Shown piece after piece: positions 16,365 through 25,595 of a DNA stretch of 55,471 nt. A program made the position numbers and the translations under genes. The DNA is from CAYGZL01 sp964354345 (lineage in GTDB: Bacteria > Chloroflexota > Anaerolineae > Anaerolineales > UBA4823). The first letter of the stretch is position 1. The number at the start of each line of letters is the position of its first letter. Location: assembly GCA_964354345.1 (NCBI GenBank), contig CAYGZL010000019.1:1-55471 (forward strand), read 5' to 3'. The notes under the pieces are model-generated. The model did not search any database. It was not told the origin of the DNA and was given only the letters and a program-made list of their open reading frames with translations.

Positions 16365-16766
16365 GGGGATGACAGGTTTCGACGGGAGAGGCTGGTCCCG
16401 GATTGCGAGCCGAGAGGCGCCGAACTCGGTAAATCAGCGCAAACGACAAGTGCCAACAGCACTTCCTACGCCGCTATGCCCCTCGCTGCATAAGCGAGTG
16501 AGCAATCGGCTGGCTCTCTAAATCAGAGCCACGTCCGCCTGCCCCGTTCTCTAGCCGGAGGTAGAATCGGGCGTAAAAAAGCTGGAGTGCCGCACACCCA
16601 CCACCGCTAAGTGTGTGAAAGATGGGCTTTCGGGTCCAAGCGGTTAGCAAGAGGTCCTCCTTTGTCGGTCGTGGAACCTGGCGCGAAGCTTATCAACCGA
16701 CTACGCTCGTAGAAATTCGAGGGTCGATTCTTTCGGACTCGGGTTCGATTCCCGACATCTCCACCA
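16365..16766 (+). ncRNA. ssrA: Transfer-messenger RNA (tmRNA)
   Basis: The 5' GGGGATGACAGGTTTCGACGG and the 3' GGTTCGATTCCCGACATC followed by TCCACCA are the hallmark ends; 5' GGGGATG pairs with CATCTCC with one G-U. The tag frame ends at TAA 16491-16493 and encodes a peptide ending YAAMPLAA; the resume codon is probably GCC at 16452 (13-residue tag ANSTSYAAMPLAA), or GCG at 16437 (18 residues). CTCGC and GCGAG flank the stop codon and form the usual hairpin. Rescues stalled ribosomes with SmpB (left edge). CCA is genome-encoded. Confidence 0.97.
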
Positions 16767-16769
16767 AGG

Positions 16770-16804
16770 CTCAGGCTGTTCTCTGCTATTATGGACAGCC
16801 TGAG
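16770..16804 (+). terminator. Hairpin terminator after tmRNA
   Basis: CTCAGGCTGT (16770-16779) and ACAGCCTGAG (16795-16804) form a perfect 10-base stem just after the CCA end. The following T-tract is weak (TGGTTT). It also separates ssrA from the convergent methyltransferase gene. Confidence 0.7.
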
Positions 16805-16832
16805 TGGTTTACCTACCCCCATTGCTGATAAA

Positions 16833-18077
16833 TTAAACCACCCGCACTACTAACCCTTTCAAGTATGCACCCTCGGGAAAGTTCAAAGCAACCGGGTGAT
16901 CAGGCGCCTGCGATAGGCGTTCGATGATTTGTGCGCCGACATTGGCGTCTAGAGCTGCATCGGCTACAATTTTTTGGAATAGTTCCGCACTCAACCCACC
17001 TGAGCAAGAAAAGGTAAAGAGCAAACCTCCTGGAGAGAGCAGTTTGAATGCGAGAAGATTGATGTCTTTATACCCCCGAGCAGCCCGTGCAACTTGAGAA
17101 ACCGTAGGGGCGAATTTCGGTGGATCAAGGATGATCATATCGAAAGATCGCCCTGCATCACGAAAAGAGCGTAAGGTTTCAAAAATATCACCCTTGAGCC
17201 ATTCAACTTGTTGTTGTTCAGATGAATGGACCAGCAGTTCCGAGTTGCGCGCCAGGTTGACACAACCTTGCTGCAGGACTTCGCCCGAGGCGTCAACTGC
17301 CAGTACCCGGCTTGCTCCACCAGCCACTGCATTGATAGCGAAACCACCCGTATAACAAAAGCAATCCAGCACGCTCCTACCAGCAGCCAACTTCCTCAAC
17401 TTCAACCGATTATTGCGCTGATCCAGGTAAAAACCGGTCTTATGCCCCTGTTTGATATCTACTCCGAAAGCTAGTCCATTTTCATAAATTACTATTGATC
17501 CAGATGGCTCAGAACCATACAGAAGGCCGCGCCTTAATTCCATACCCTCCAGATGGCGTGCATCTACGTCTGACCGCTCATAGATGCAGGTGACTCCGGG
17601 AACCTCCATCAGTGAACGAATGATCGTCTCCCGCCAATATTCCACCCCGCTGCTCAGGAATTGCACAACCAACGTTTCCGCATACCGATCCACAACCAAA
17701 CCCGGCAACCCATCCGACTCACCATGCACCAGGCGCAATGCGTTGGTTTGTTCCGAGGAAACAAACACCTGGCGTTGAGTTATGGCCTCGTTTAATCGTC
17801 GGTGGAAAAAAGCCTCATCGAGGATCACATCTTCTTGCCAGCTCCACACACGCGCTCTGATTTGTGAGCGCGGGCTATATGCCCCCAAGGCCAGAAATTT
17901 ACCTCGCGAATCAATAATCCGCAGGTTCTCACCCGCTGCAGGTTCGCCGTGTACCGCTGCAACAGCCCCGGAAAAGACCCAGGGATGGCGGCGCAGCAGT
18001 GATTTCTCGCGACCTGGTTTGAGACGTAGCTCAGGTGCTTTATCCATCACGGAACTGTTACTCGCCAATCCGGTCAC
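16833..18077 (-). CDS. rlmI: Class I rRNA (cytosine-5-)-methyltransferase, RlmI type
   Basis: About 414 residues. N-terminal PUA-like domain (RHPWVFSGAV ... GENLRIIDSRGKFLALG), then an EEHEE-like linker and a Rossmann methyltransferase with VLDCFCYTGGFAINA (SAM motif I) and LDPPKFA; the later FSCSGG cysteine is the expected m5C catalytic residue. E. coli RlmI makes m5C1962 in 23S rRNA. The first start is GTG at 18077 with no clear ribosome site; an ATG at 18047 is also possible. Lies 6 bases after ligA on the same strand. Confidence 0.88.
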   Translation of the reverse strand: MTGLASNSSVMDKAPELRLKPGREKSLLRRHPWVFSGAVAAVHGEPAAGENLRIIDSRGKFLALGAYSPRSQIRARVWSWQEDVILDEAFFHRRLNEAITQRQVFVSSEQTNALRLVHGESDGLPGLVVDRYAETLVVQFLSSGVEYWRETIIRSLMEVPGVTCIYERSDVDARHLEGMELRRGLLYGSEPSGSIVIYENGLAFGVDIKQGHKTGFYLDQRNNRLKLRKLAAGRSVLDCFCYTGGFAINAVAGGASRVLAVDASGEVLQQGCVNLARNSELLVHSSEQQQVEWLKGDIFETLRSFRDAGRSFDMIILDPPKFAPTVSQVARAARGYKDINLLAFKLLSPGGLLFTFSCSGGLSAELFQKIVADAALDANVGAQIIERLSQAPDHPVALNFPEGAYLKGLVVRVV

Positions 18078-18083
18078 CCCTAC

Positions 18084-20117
18084 TCATTCTCCGACCAACC
18101 GCCTTAAGCCATTTTCATCGATAATTTGGACTCCAAGCGCCTGGGCTTTTTCCAATTTCGAACCCGGATTTTCACCTAATACCAGGTAACTGGTCTTTTT
18201 ACTGACCGAGTCGATTACTTTTCCGCCGTGTTCTTGAATATATTCGTTGATGCCTTCGCGAGTGAAACCGACCAAGGTTCCAGTCACAACAAATGACAAT
18301 CCTACCAGGGGTTGCGACTCTGCAACCCGCCTTTTTGGAGATTCCGACTCCGGCCAGACTCCAGCCGCACGCAATTTGATCAGAACCTGGCAATTGGCTG
18401 GTTGCATGAACCAATCAACGATAGCTTGAGCAATATTGGGACCGATTCCCTCCACACGTTGTAAATCATCCAGAGATGCCCGGGCGAGTTGATCTAGATT
18501 CGCGAATACTCTGGCTAGATCAGCAGCAACGACTTCCCCAACCCCCCGAATCCCCAAAGCAGTAATCAACCGACTCAATGGTTGCTTGCGGGAAGCCTCG
18601 ATCGAAGCCAATAGATTATCGGCCTTCTTATCTCCAAAGTTCTCTAATTTCAGGAGGTCAACCCGTTTGAGAGTATACAAATCTGCCACATCCCGCACCA
18701 ACCCGGCATGGATCAATTGTTCAACAATTTTTATTCCCAGCCCAACCATATTCATGGCACCTTTAGAGACAAAATGCTCCACATTACGAATTAATTGCTC
18801 GGGGCAGGCCGCGTTGACACAATACCAATCCACTTCCTCCGGTAAGTGTTCGACCAGTCCGCCACAAGCCGGGCAGGTAGCAGGTGGCTGGTAAACCTGT
18901 TCTTCTCCACGGCGTAAATTTACGATTGAACCAATTACGTAGGGGATTACCTCACCGGCACGCTTCACTCGCACACGGTCACCGATGCGGATATCTTTAT
19001 CAGCGATGTAGTCAAAATTATGCAGCGTGGCCTGTTTGACAATCACTCCTCCAATGTCCACCGGTTCTAATACCGCGTTAGGGGTCAGTTTCCCTGTTCG
19101 ACCAACATTTACCACAATGTTGATCAATCGAGTAGTCACTTCTTGAGCTGGGAACTTGAAGGCAATCGCTCCACGCGGGTCCTTTCCCACAAACCCCAGG
19201 TCTGCTGCCAGGTCAAGGTCATTAATCTTGATCACCATACCGTCTGCCTCAAAAGGCAATTCTAACCGTCGGCTGGACCAAGATTCGCACACTCTAATGG
19301 CTTCTTCCAGGGTCTGGCAGTGCTGTGCAGCCCTGGTGACCGGAAAACCGAGCGTCCGAAGATATTCCAAAAGTTCCAATTGAGTAACGGGAGCGACATC
19401 CTCGGTCATCACAATAGCATAAACTAACAAGTTCAGGGGACGCACCGCTGTGAGAGCTGTATTCAACTGGCGTAGTGAGCCAGCCGCGGTATTCCGTGGA
19501 TTTTGATAAGGTATTTCACCTGCCTGTTCAAGTTCCGAATTCAACTTTTCAAAATCCTTGATGTTCATAAAAGCTTCGCCCCGCACCACCAGCATGGTTG
19601 GCGCTTGGGGTGCATGACCATCCACCGGTATATGTAACGGTAATGAGCGGACAGTGCGGAGATTAGCGGTGATATCTTCGCCGACCTCCCCGTCACCGCG
19701 CGTGGCACCCAGGTAAAAATCTCCATTCCGATAATGGAGCACCACCGTCAAACCATCGATTTTCGGTTCAACCACATAATCGGTGTTTTCCACCCGCTCA
19801 TCGATTTTGTGGATACGCTCATACCAGACGCGCGCATCCTCAGCGTTAAACGCATTCGCCAGGCTGAGGATTGGTCCAGGGTGACGTACCTTGGTAAACT
19901 TATCCAGGATTGGTCCTCCAGCTCGCTGAGAAGGCGAATCGGACGTTATCAACTCTGGATGATCAGCCTCGATCGCGCGTAACTCATTCATCAACTGGTC
20001 GTATTCATAATCGCTGATGAGTGGGGCATCAAGAACGTGATAACGATAATTGTGAAAATTGATTTGCCGGCGTATTTCCACCAGGCGATCAATCAGAGAT
20101 GGATCGGTTACATTCAT
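18084..20117 (-). CDS. ligA: NAD-dependent DNA ligase
   Basis: 677 residues, full length. Domain Ia (YRYHVLDAPLISDYEYDQL) binds NAD; the adenylation lysine is K119 in EPKIDG. An OB-fold is followed by a zinc finger (CPACGG ... CVNAACPEQL), helix-hairpin-helix repeats (GIRGVGEVVAADLA, VEGIGPNIAQAI) and a C-terminal BRCT domain. Joins Okazaki fragments. AGGAGA lies 9 bases upstream of the ATG. Confidence 0.97.
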   Translation of the reverse strand: MNVTDPSLIDRLVEIRRQINFHNYRYHVLDAPLISDYEYDQLMNELRAIEADHPELITSDSPSQRAGGPILDKFTKVRHPGPILSLANAFNAEDARVWYERIHKIDERVENTDYVVEPKIDGLTVVLHYRNGDFYLGATRGDGEVGEDITANLRTVRSLPLHIPVDGHAPQAPTMLVVRGEAFMNIKDFEKLNSELEQAGEIPYQNPRNTAAGSLRQLNTALTAVRPLNLLVYAIVMTEDVAPVTQLELLEYLRTLGFPVTRAAQHCQTLEEAIRVCESWSSRRLELPFEADGMVIKINDLDLAADLGFVGKDPRGAIAFKFPAQEVTTRLINIVVNVGRTGKLTPNAVLEPVDIGGVIVKQATLHNFDYIADKDIRIGDRVRVKRAGEVIPYVIGSIVNLRRGEEQVYQPPATCPACGGLVEHLPEEVDWYCVNAACPEQLIRNVEHFVSKGAMNMVGLGIKIVEQLIHAGLVRDVADLYTLKRVDLLKLENFGDKKADNLLASIEASRKQPLSRLITALGIRGVGEVVAADLARVFANLDQLARASLDDLQRVEGIGPNIAQAIVDWFMQPANCQVLIKLRAAGVWPESESPKRRVAESQPLVGLSFVVTGTLVGFTREGINEYIQEHGGKVIDSVSKKTSYLVLGENPGSKLEKAQALGVQIIDENGLRRLVGE

Positions 20118-20285
20118 ATGTTATATCTCCTATGAGAAGAATCCATGTCCACGGCATGGAATATCCGGCTATAATAGCCCAGGTAATTACGCGAATCCAT
20201 TTCTACCGGATAACCACCCTTCCTATACATGTGGGCGAAATCCATCATACCAATATAAAATACTGGTTTTTAATAAGGTAGTGAC

Positions 20286-20552
20286 ATGACAGGACCTAAA
20301 ATAAAAATCTATGGAACCACCTGGTGTGGAGATTGTCGTCGAGTTCGCTGGTTTTTGGAGCAGAAGGTTATTACGTATGAATTTATTAATATCGATCAGG
20401 ATAAAGCTGCTGAACAATTCGTGATCAGAACTAACCGGGGCTATCGCAGCGTCCCAACCATCGTTTTCGAGGATGGCTCAATCCTGGTTGAGCCTTCGAA
20501 TGCAGTTCTAGCGCGAAAGCTAAACTTATTGCTTATCCCATCCGACCAGTAA
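20286..20552 (+). CDS. Mycoredoxin/glutaredoxin-like protein
   Basis: 88 residues, thioredoxin fold. Active site TTWCGDCRR (C14, C17) and the cis-Pro region YRSVPTIVFEDG are clear. The CGDC site with the following basic pair is closest to mycoredoxin-like proteins, which reduce mixed disulfides with low-molecular-weight thiols; the thiol in this organism is unknown. AAGG lies before the ATG. Its 3' end overlaps the convergent pstB gene by about 20 bases. Confidence 0.85.
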   Translation: MTGPKIKIYGTTWCGDCRRVRWFLEQKVITYEFINIDQDKAAEQFVIRTNRGYRSVPTIVFEDGSILVEPSNAVLARKLNLLLIPSDQ

Positions 20553-21300
20553 GGTAATTTTCGGTCAACTCTTTGGCTGGTTTTGTAAACATCCGGTCTG
20601 TGTTTGAAAACTCAACCAAATCACCTAACCAGAAGAGACCGGTAAAATTCGACACACGCGCCGCCTGCTGCATATTATGGGTAACAATAATAATTGTGTA
20701 CTTTTGCTTAAGCTCAGCGATTAATTCTTCAATATGCATTGTTGCAATTGGATCCAAAGCCGAGCAGGGTTCATCCATTAATATAACTTCTGGATGAACT
20801 GCCAGTAGACGAGCAATACACAACCGTTGCTGTTGCCCTAAAGAAAGCCCCAGGGCTTCCTCAGCTAGGTGATCCTTAACTTCGTCCCATAATGCCACTT
20901 GCCTCAAGCTACTATAAACCAGGTCTTGTAGCTCAATTCGTGAAAGGGTCAAATTGAGGACACGTGGTCCAAATGCTACATTATCAAAAATGGATTGTGG
21001 AAATGGATTGGGTTTTTGGAAAACCATCCCTACCCGTCGGCGCAGATTCGCCAGATCCAGGTTTAAAGCATAGATATCTTGTCCACCCAGGAGGATTTGT
21101 CCCTCCACCCTGGTTCCCGGGATTGTGTCGTTCATGCGGTTTAAGCAGCGTAATAGTGTCGATTTACCACAACCCGATGGCCCAATGAGCGCGGTGACAT
21201 GCTGGGGCAGGAACTCCAGGTTAATATTATTCAACGCCCGGAGATTGCTGTAATAAAAATTTAAATTTTGTATCTGGATAATTGCAGGATTCGCATCCAT
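20533..21300 (-). CDS. pstB: Phosphate ABC transporter ATP-binding protein (copy 1)
   Basis: About 255 residues. Walker A GPSGCGKST, Q-loop VFQKPNPFP and Walker B VILMDEPCSALDP are intact. The signature reads LSLGQQQRLCIA instead of LSGGQQQ, a substitution in a nucleotide-contacting motif. ATG at 21300 matches the family start but has no Shine-Dalgarno site; a TTG at 21327 would add 9 residues. Divergent from the pstS-C-A operon, which contains its own pstB, so its partner membrane proteins are ambiguous. Confidence 0.9.
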   Translation of the reverse strand: MDANPAIIQIQNLNFYYSNLRALNNINLEFLPQHVTALIGPSGCGKSTLLRCLNRMNDTIPGTRVEGQILLGGQDIYALNLDLANLRRRVGMVFQKPNPFPQSIFDNVAFGPRVLNLTLSRIELQDLVYSSLRQVALWDEVKDHLAEEALGLSLGQQQRLCIARLLAVHPEVILMDEPCSALDPIATMHIEELIAELKQKYTIIIVTHNMQQAARVSNFTGLFWLGDLVEFSNTDRMFTKPAKELTENYLTGRMG

Positions 21301-21351
21301 GGTTAAATTGTACTCGAAGATTGCCAAGCTGTGTTCTATCTACCCCACACC

Positions 21352-21380
21352 TTGTCCAGGCAATTATTTATGCTTATAAT
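21352..21380 (+). promoter_or_regulatory. Predicted promoter for the first pst operon
   Basis: TTGTCC (21352-21357), 17-base spacer, TATAAT (21375-21380), 21 bases before the pstS start. No clear Pho-box repeats are seen here. Confidence 0.55.
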
Positions 21381-21401
21381 CAAATCCTGGAGAGCCATAA
21401 A

Positions 21402-22292
21402 ATGTTACTGAAGCTATTAAGATGCGTTTATTGTATTCTAAGTATCGTTTTCATTGCTTCCTGTAATACTAAAGGGGGTTCCAACTCCTCTACGACCCAG
21501 GCAGCCCCGGCGGCTTACATACAAAATAAAGGATCAGATACCATTGTTAACTTGGCGCTGGCCTGGGCAGAACGATACCAAAATATACATTCGGAAGTGC
21601 AAATTTCTGTCACCGGAGGCGGCACCGGTACTGGCATAGCAGCTCTCATTAACGGTACCACAGATATCGCCAATGCCTCACGAGCGATCAAGCCAGAAGA
21701 AAGAGACCAGGCTAAAAAAAATGGTGTCGATCCGGTTGAATACGTGGTAGCACGCGATGCGATCGCTGTGATTGTTAACCCCAATAATCCGGTCAACCAA
21801 CTCACCTTACAGCAAATCTCTGATATTTACAGTGGAAAAATTAATAACTGGCGAATGGTGGGAGGTGAGAATCGTCCAATTGTACGCCTGTCACGCGAAA
21901 CAAATTCTGGTACGCATGTTTATTTTCTGGAAAATGTCTTACGGCTGGGACAGAAAGATAATAAAACCTTCTTTTCCACAGACACCCTGCTCTTGCCCTC
22001 TTCTGAAGGTATCACAGCAGAAGTAAGAGATAATCCCAATGGAATCGGTTATGATGGATTGGGATATGTCACTCTGGATGTGAAAGTGATTGCGGTTGCC
22101 AAGGATTCCCCGGGACCTTATATTATTCCTTCTTCCGATACAGTAAATAATGGCAGTTATCCGGTCGCCCGGGATCTATATATGTATACCCCAGGCAAGC
22201 CAGGTGGGGTTGTAGCAGCCTATTTAGAGTGGATAATGACACCCGAAGCGCAAGCCATCGTCCAAGAACTAGGTTTTGTTCCAATCAAATAA
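21402..22292 (+). CDS. pstS: Phosphate-binding lipoprotein PstS (copy 1)
   Basis: 296 residues. Start at 21402 has GGAGAG at normal spacing and begins a lipoprotein signal peptide with lipobox IASC; the longer frame from 21282 is not needed. The PBP-like fold is shown by IQNKGSDTIVNLA near the mature N-terminus, VTGGGTGTGIAALING, and LSRETNSGTHVYF, which form the phosphate site. First gene of pstS-C-A-B-phoB-phoR. Shorter than copy 2 and lacking its Thr-rich linker. Confidence 0.93.
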   Translation: MLLKLLRCVYCILSIVFIASCNTKGGSNSSTTQAAPAAYIQNKGSDTIVNLALAWAERYQNIHSEVQISVTGGGTGTGIAALINGTTDIANASRAIKPEERDQAKKNGVDPVEYVVARDAIAVIVNPNNPVNQLTLQQISDIYSGKINNWRMVGGENRPIVRLSRETNSGTHVYFLENVLRLGQKDNKTFFSTDTLLLPSSEGITAEVRDNPNGIGYDGLGYVTLDVKVIAVAKDSPGPYIIPSSDTVNNGSYPVARDLYMYTPGKPGGVVAAYLEWIMTPEAQAIVQELGFVPIK

Positions 22293-22306
22293 CTTCAATA
22301 AAAATC

Positions 22307-23203
22307 ATGCGATCATCATTATCTCTTCCTGAAATCATCATTACCCGGACAATACAAATCATCGGCTATTCAGCTGTACTATTTGTGGTTTTAATATTTA
22401 TTTTCTTACTCACTGAAGGCGTTCCAGCATTAAGTGAGGTTCCCCTGGTCACATTATTCGGCTCGCGCTGGTATCCCATCGAGAACTTTTTTGGAATAAT
22501 CCCATTAATCGGCGGGTCGCTTTTAGTAACGATTGGCGCAGCATTGGTAGCAGTTCCAATCGGAATTGGTACAGCGATTTTTATCGCCGAAGTGTCTCCC
22601 CGCTGGGCGCGGGAATTGCTCAAACCCTTTATCGAGATACTGGCGGGTATTCCTTCGGTTGTATTGGGTTTCCTGGGTATTCTGGCCCTTGCTCCGTTGA
22701 TCCGCCGGGTATTGGATCTACCCACAGGCTTAACTGCTTTTACCGGCTCGATCCTGCTGGGATTGATCACCATACCCACCATCGTATCTGTAGCCGAAGA
22801 CGCATTGGATGCGGTACCGCGCTCCTACCGGGATGCTGCCCTGGCTTTAGGCGCGACAGAGTGGCAGACCATCTGGCGAGTAACCCTACCCGCGGCGCGC
22901 TCAGGTGTTCTCACCGCGGTCATGCTGGGAATTGGTCGCACGATCGGCGAAACGATGACCGTCATGATGGTCACCGGGAATGCGCCAGTTTTGCCAGCCA
23001 GCCTGGCGGCCTGGTTTGCTCCGATTCGAACCATGACAGCCACCATCGCAGCAGAAATGGGTGAGGTGGCCAACGGCAGTACCCATTATCATGTTCTTTT
23101 CTTCATCGGCATTGTCTTGTTCTTAATTTCATTGGCGGTGAATATCACGGCCTCATCAATCGTTTTCCGCCAACGGAAACGCGCTGAAAGAATATTATCT
23201 TAA
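22307..23203 (+). CDS. pstC: Phosphate ABC transporter permease PstC (copy 1)
   Basis: About 298 residues with six predicted membrane helices. Contains the family EAA-like loop (YRDAALALGATEWQTIWRVTLPAA) that contacts PstB. Start chosen at 22307, 14 bases after pstS; the longer frame from 22229 runs back into pstS. No clear ribosome site is visible, so translation may be coupled. Confidence 0.92.
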   Translation: MRSSLSLPEIIITRTIQIIGYSAVLFVVLIFIFLLTEGVPALSEVPLVTLFGSRWYPIENFFGIIPLIGGSLLVTIGAALVAVPIGIGTAIFIAEVSPRWARELLKPFIEILAGIPSVVLGFLGILALAPLIRRVLDLPTGLTAFTGSILLGLITIPTIVSVAEDALDAVPRSYRDAALALGATEWQTIWRVTLPAARSGVLTAVMLGIGRTIGETMTVMMVTGNAPVLPASLAAWFAPIRTMTATIAAEMGEVANGSTHYHVLFFIGIVLFLISLAVNITASSIVFRQRKRAERILS

Positions 23204-23225
23204 CCGACCTAAATTGAATTATTGT

Positions 23226-24098
23226 ATGAGTAACCTAACAACCCCAAAAACAGACTCGCGTTATCGCACCCAAAAACTGGGCTTTAGTATGCTGGCTGGC
23301 CTGACGATCATGACGATCATTCCCATAGTGGTCATTGTTGGATACATCATAATTCTTGGTTTGCCAGCTATCTCAGTGGAATTCCTGACCACTTTTCCCC
23401 GCAACGGTATGCGGGATGGTGGTATCTTACCAGCAATCATCGGTACAATTTACCTTACAATTGGAACAGCTCTATTCTCTGTGCCCTTAGGCATTGGCGC
23501 AGCCATATATCTGTCTGAATATGCTGCCGAAAATCGCTGGACACGCCTGATCCGGATTGCTATTATTAACCTGGCGGGAATTCCCTCGGTGGTATATGGT
23601 TTGTTTGGATTAGGTCTTTTCGTTTTGTTCCTTAAGCTGGGCACAAGCATCCTGGCTGCCTCGCTGACACTTTCCATTATGACCCTGCCGGTGATTATAA
23701 GCACTGCCGAAGAAGCTTTGAGGGCTGTACCGCAATCTTTCCGTGTGGTCAGCATCTCGATGGGAGCCACACGGTTGCAGACTATCCGCCGGATTGTCTT
23801 ACAGGAAGCGCTGCCGGGTATCCTGACTGGTATTATCCTGGGTTTAGAGCGCGCCGCCGGTGAAACAGCCCCGATCCTCTTTACTGGAGCAGCTTTTTTC
23901 TTGCCGCGCCTGCCCGGTTCGCCGATGGACGCCACGATGGCTTTACCCTATCACTTGTTTGTAATTTCCACCCAGGTACCTGGAATGCCGATCAAAATCC
24001 AATATGGAACGGCTCTGGTGTTGCTTGTTTTTGTGTTGGGTATGAATATCCTGGCGACTATTATTCGCTCGCGGGCGCGCGCCAGACGGCAATGGTGA
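23226..24098 (+). CDS. pstA: Phosphate ABC transporter permease PstA (copy 1)
   Basis: About 290 residues, six membrane helices, with the coupling loop FRVVSISMGATRLQTIRRIVLQEALPG and the ERAAGETAPILFTGAAFF stretch typical of PstA. ATG at 23226 preferred; a TTG at 23214 is possible. Follows pstC by 22 bases. Confidence 0.92.
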   Translation: MSNLTTPKTDSRYRTQKLGFSMLAGLTIMTIIPIVVIVGYIIILGLPAISVEFLTTFPRNGMRDGGILPAIIGTIYLTIGTALFSVPLGIGAAIYLSEYAAENRWTRLIRIAIINLAGIPSVVYGLFGLGLFVLFLKLGTSILAASLTLSIMTLPVIISTAEEALRAVPQSFRVVSISMGATRLQTIRRIVLQEALPGILTGIILGLERAAGETAPILFTGAAFFLPRLPGSPMDATMALPYHLFVISTQVPGMPIKIQYGTALVLLVFVLGMNILATIIRSRARARRQW

Positions 24099-24111
24099 AC
24101 AATCCCAATCT

Positions 24112-24882
24112 ATGATAAAAATTTCAATCGAACACCTCTCATTAAATTACTCGGATGGTTCCGAGTCACTCAAAGATATTAACCTGGATATCCCAACCAA
24201 CGCAATCACCGTCTTATTTGGTCCAGCCGGAGGCGGAAAATCGACCCTGCTGCGGGTAATCAACCGTTTGAATGATCTGGCAGATGTCAAACATGTAGAA
24301 GGGAAAGTCTGGTTAACAGATCAAGAAAATAGCCGGATCAATGTTTTGGATCCTGGCACCGATGTGATCAGCCTGCGGCGAAGGATTGGTATGGTTTTTG
24401 CTCGGCCAATCGTTCTCCCGTTCAGTATCCGTGGTAATTTGACCTATGGACTGGAACTGGCTGGCGAGCGTCGCAAAGATCGGCTGGAGATGGCGGTTGA
24501 GCGCAGCTTAACCTTAGCCGCTCTGTGGGATGAAGTAAAAGAGCGCCTGGATGATCCAGCCAGTACCCTCTCGGGCGGACAGCAACAGCGCCTGTGCCTG
24601 GCACGCAGTCTGGCCAACGAACCAGAAGTTATCCTGCTGGATGAACCCACATCCGGATTAGATCCGATTTCCACAGGTAAAATTGAGGCTGCCTTACAAG
24701 ATTTAAAACATAAATATACAATCATTTTAGTACCCCATTCTGTTCAACAAGCCGCGCGTACGGCTGATTTCGCGGCCTTCTTTCTCCAGGGTGAGATGGT
24801 GGAATCAGCATCTGGTAAAAATCTATTCACTAATCCACGTGATCAGCGGACTGAGGATTACGTTGAAGGACGATTTGGTTAA
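24112..24882 (+). CDS. pstB: Phosphate ABC transporter ATP-binding protein (copy 2)
   Basis: 256 residues. Walker A is GPAGGGKST (canonical PstB has GPSGCGKST); signature LSGGQQQRLCLARSLA and Walker B VILLDEPTSGLDP are normal. The Walker A still fits GxxGxGK[ST], so activity is expected. Thirteen bases after pstA and 7 before the response regulator gene. More divergent from the usual PstB than copies 1 and 3. Confidence 0.92.
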   Translation: MIKISIEHLSLNYSDGSESLKDINLDIPTNAITVLFGPAGGGKSTLLRVINRLNDLADVKHVEGKVWLTDQENSRINVLDPGTDVISLRRRIGMVFARPIVLPFSIRGNLTYGLELAGERRKDRLEMAVERSLTLAALWDEVKERLDDPASTLSGGQQQRLCLARSLANEPEVILLDEPTSGLDPISTGKIEAALQDLKHKYTIILVPHSVQQAARTADFAAFFLQGEMVESASGKNLFTNPRDQRTEDYVEGRFG

Positions 24883-24889
24883 AATAACC

Positions 24890-25594
24890 ATGAGCGACAA
24901 AATTTTAATAGTCGAAGATGAACCAATCCTTCAAGAAACCCTGGTCTATAATTTGTCTCGCCAAAGTTATGAGGTAGAAACTGCCAGTGATGGCGAAGGC
25001 GCAATAACCAAAGCGCGCCAGTTCCAACCTAACCTGATCGTCTTAGATCTGATGCTTCCCAAGTTGGACGGTTTCGAAGTGTGCCGGATTTTAAGGCAAG
25101 AAATGACGACGCCGATCTTAATGTTGACGGCTCGGGATGATGAAATCGACCGGGTGGTTGGCCTGGAACTGGGCGCGGATGACTATCTCACGAAACCTTT
25201 TAGCATGCGGGAATTTCTGGCGCGGGTGAAAGCCCTCCTTCGCCGGGTGCGTATTATTCGTGAAGAAATGGATCACGAACCAGAGGCTGCCAGGGAAATA
25301 CTTAGATTTGGAAACCTGGTGTTAGATTTATCCCGTCGAGAAGTTTTATTGGATAATCAACCCATTGCCTTTAAGCCGAAAGAATTTGAACTGCTGCTTT
25401 TCCTCGCACGCCATCGCGGACAAGTCCTCTCTCGTGAGTTGATCCTGGAAAGGGTCTGGGGATGGGATTTTAGCGGTGGGAGTCGTACTGTAGATGTGCA
25501 TGTGCGCTGGCTGCGCGCAAAAATTGAGCCAGATCCTGCTTTACCGACTCGCCTGGTTACCGTGCGCGGCATTGGATATCGTTTCGAAGGCTAA
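24890..25594 (+). CDS. phoB: OmpR/PhoB-family response regulator
   Basis: About 234 residues. Receiver domain with acidic pocket (VEDE), phospho-acceptor D53 (LIVLDLMLPKLDGFE), the switch Thr (LTARDD) and Lys (LTKPFS); C-terminal winged helix (RSRTVDVHVRWLRAKIE-like segment at the end). Start at 24890, 7 bases after pstB; the longer frame overlaps pstB and lacks homology. Adjacent sensor kinase and pst genes identify it as the likely PhoB. Confidence 0.92.
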   Translation: MSDKILIVEDEPILQETLVYNLSRQSYEVETASDGEGAITKARQFQPNLIVLDLMLPKLDGFEVCRILRQEMTTPILMLTARDDEIDRVVGLELGADDYLTKPFSMREFLARVKALLRRVRIIREEMDHEPEAAREILRFGNLVLDLSRREVLLDNQPIAFKPKEFELLLFLARHRGQVLSRELILERVWGWDFSGGSRTVDVHVRWLRAKIEPDPALPTRLVTVRGIGYRFEG

Positions 25595-25595
25595 A

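Noticed and set aside
16622..16828. 68-codon frame over the 3' half of tmRNA
   Set aside because: Overlaps the tmRNA T-arm and terminator; it is a shadow of a structured RNA.
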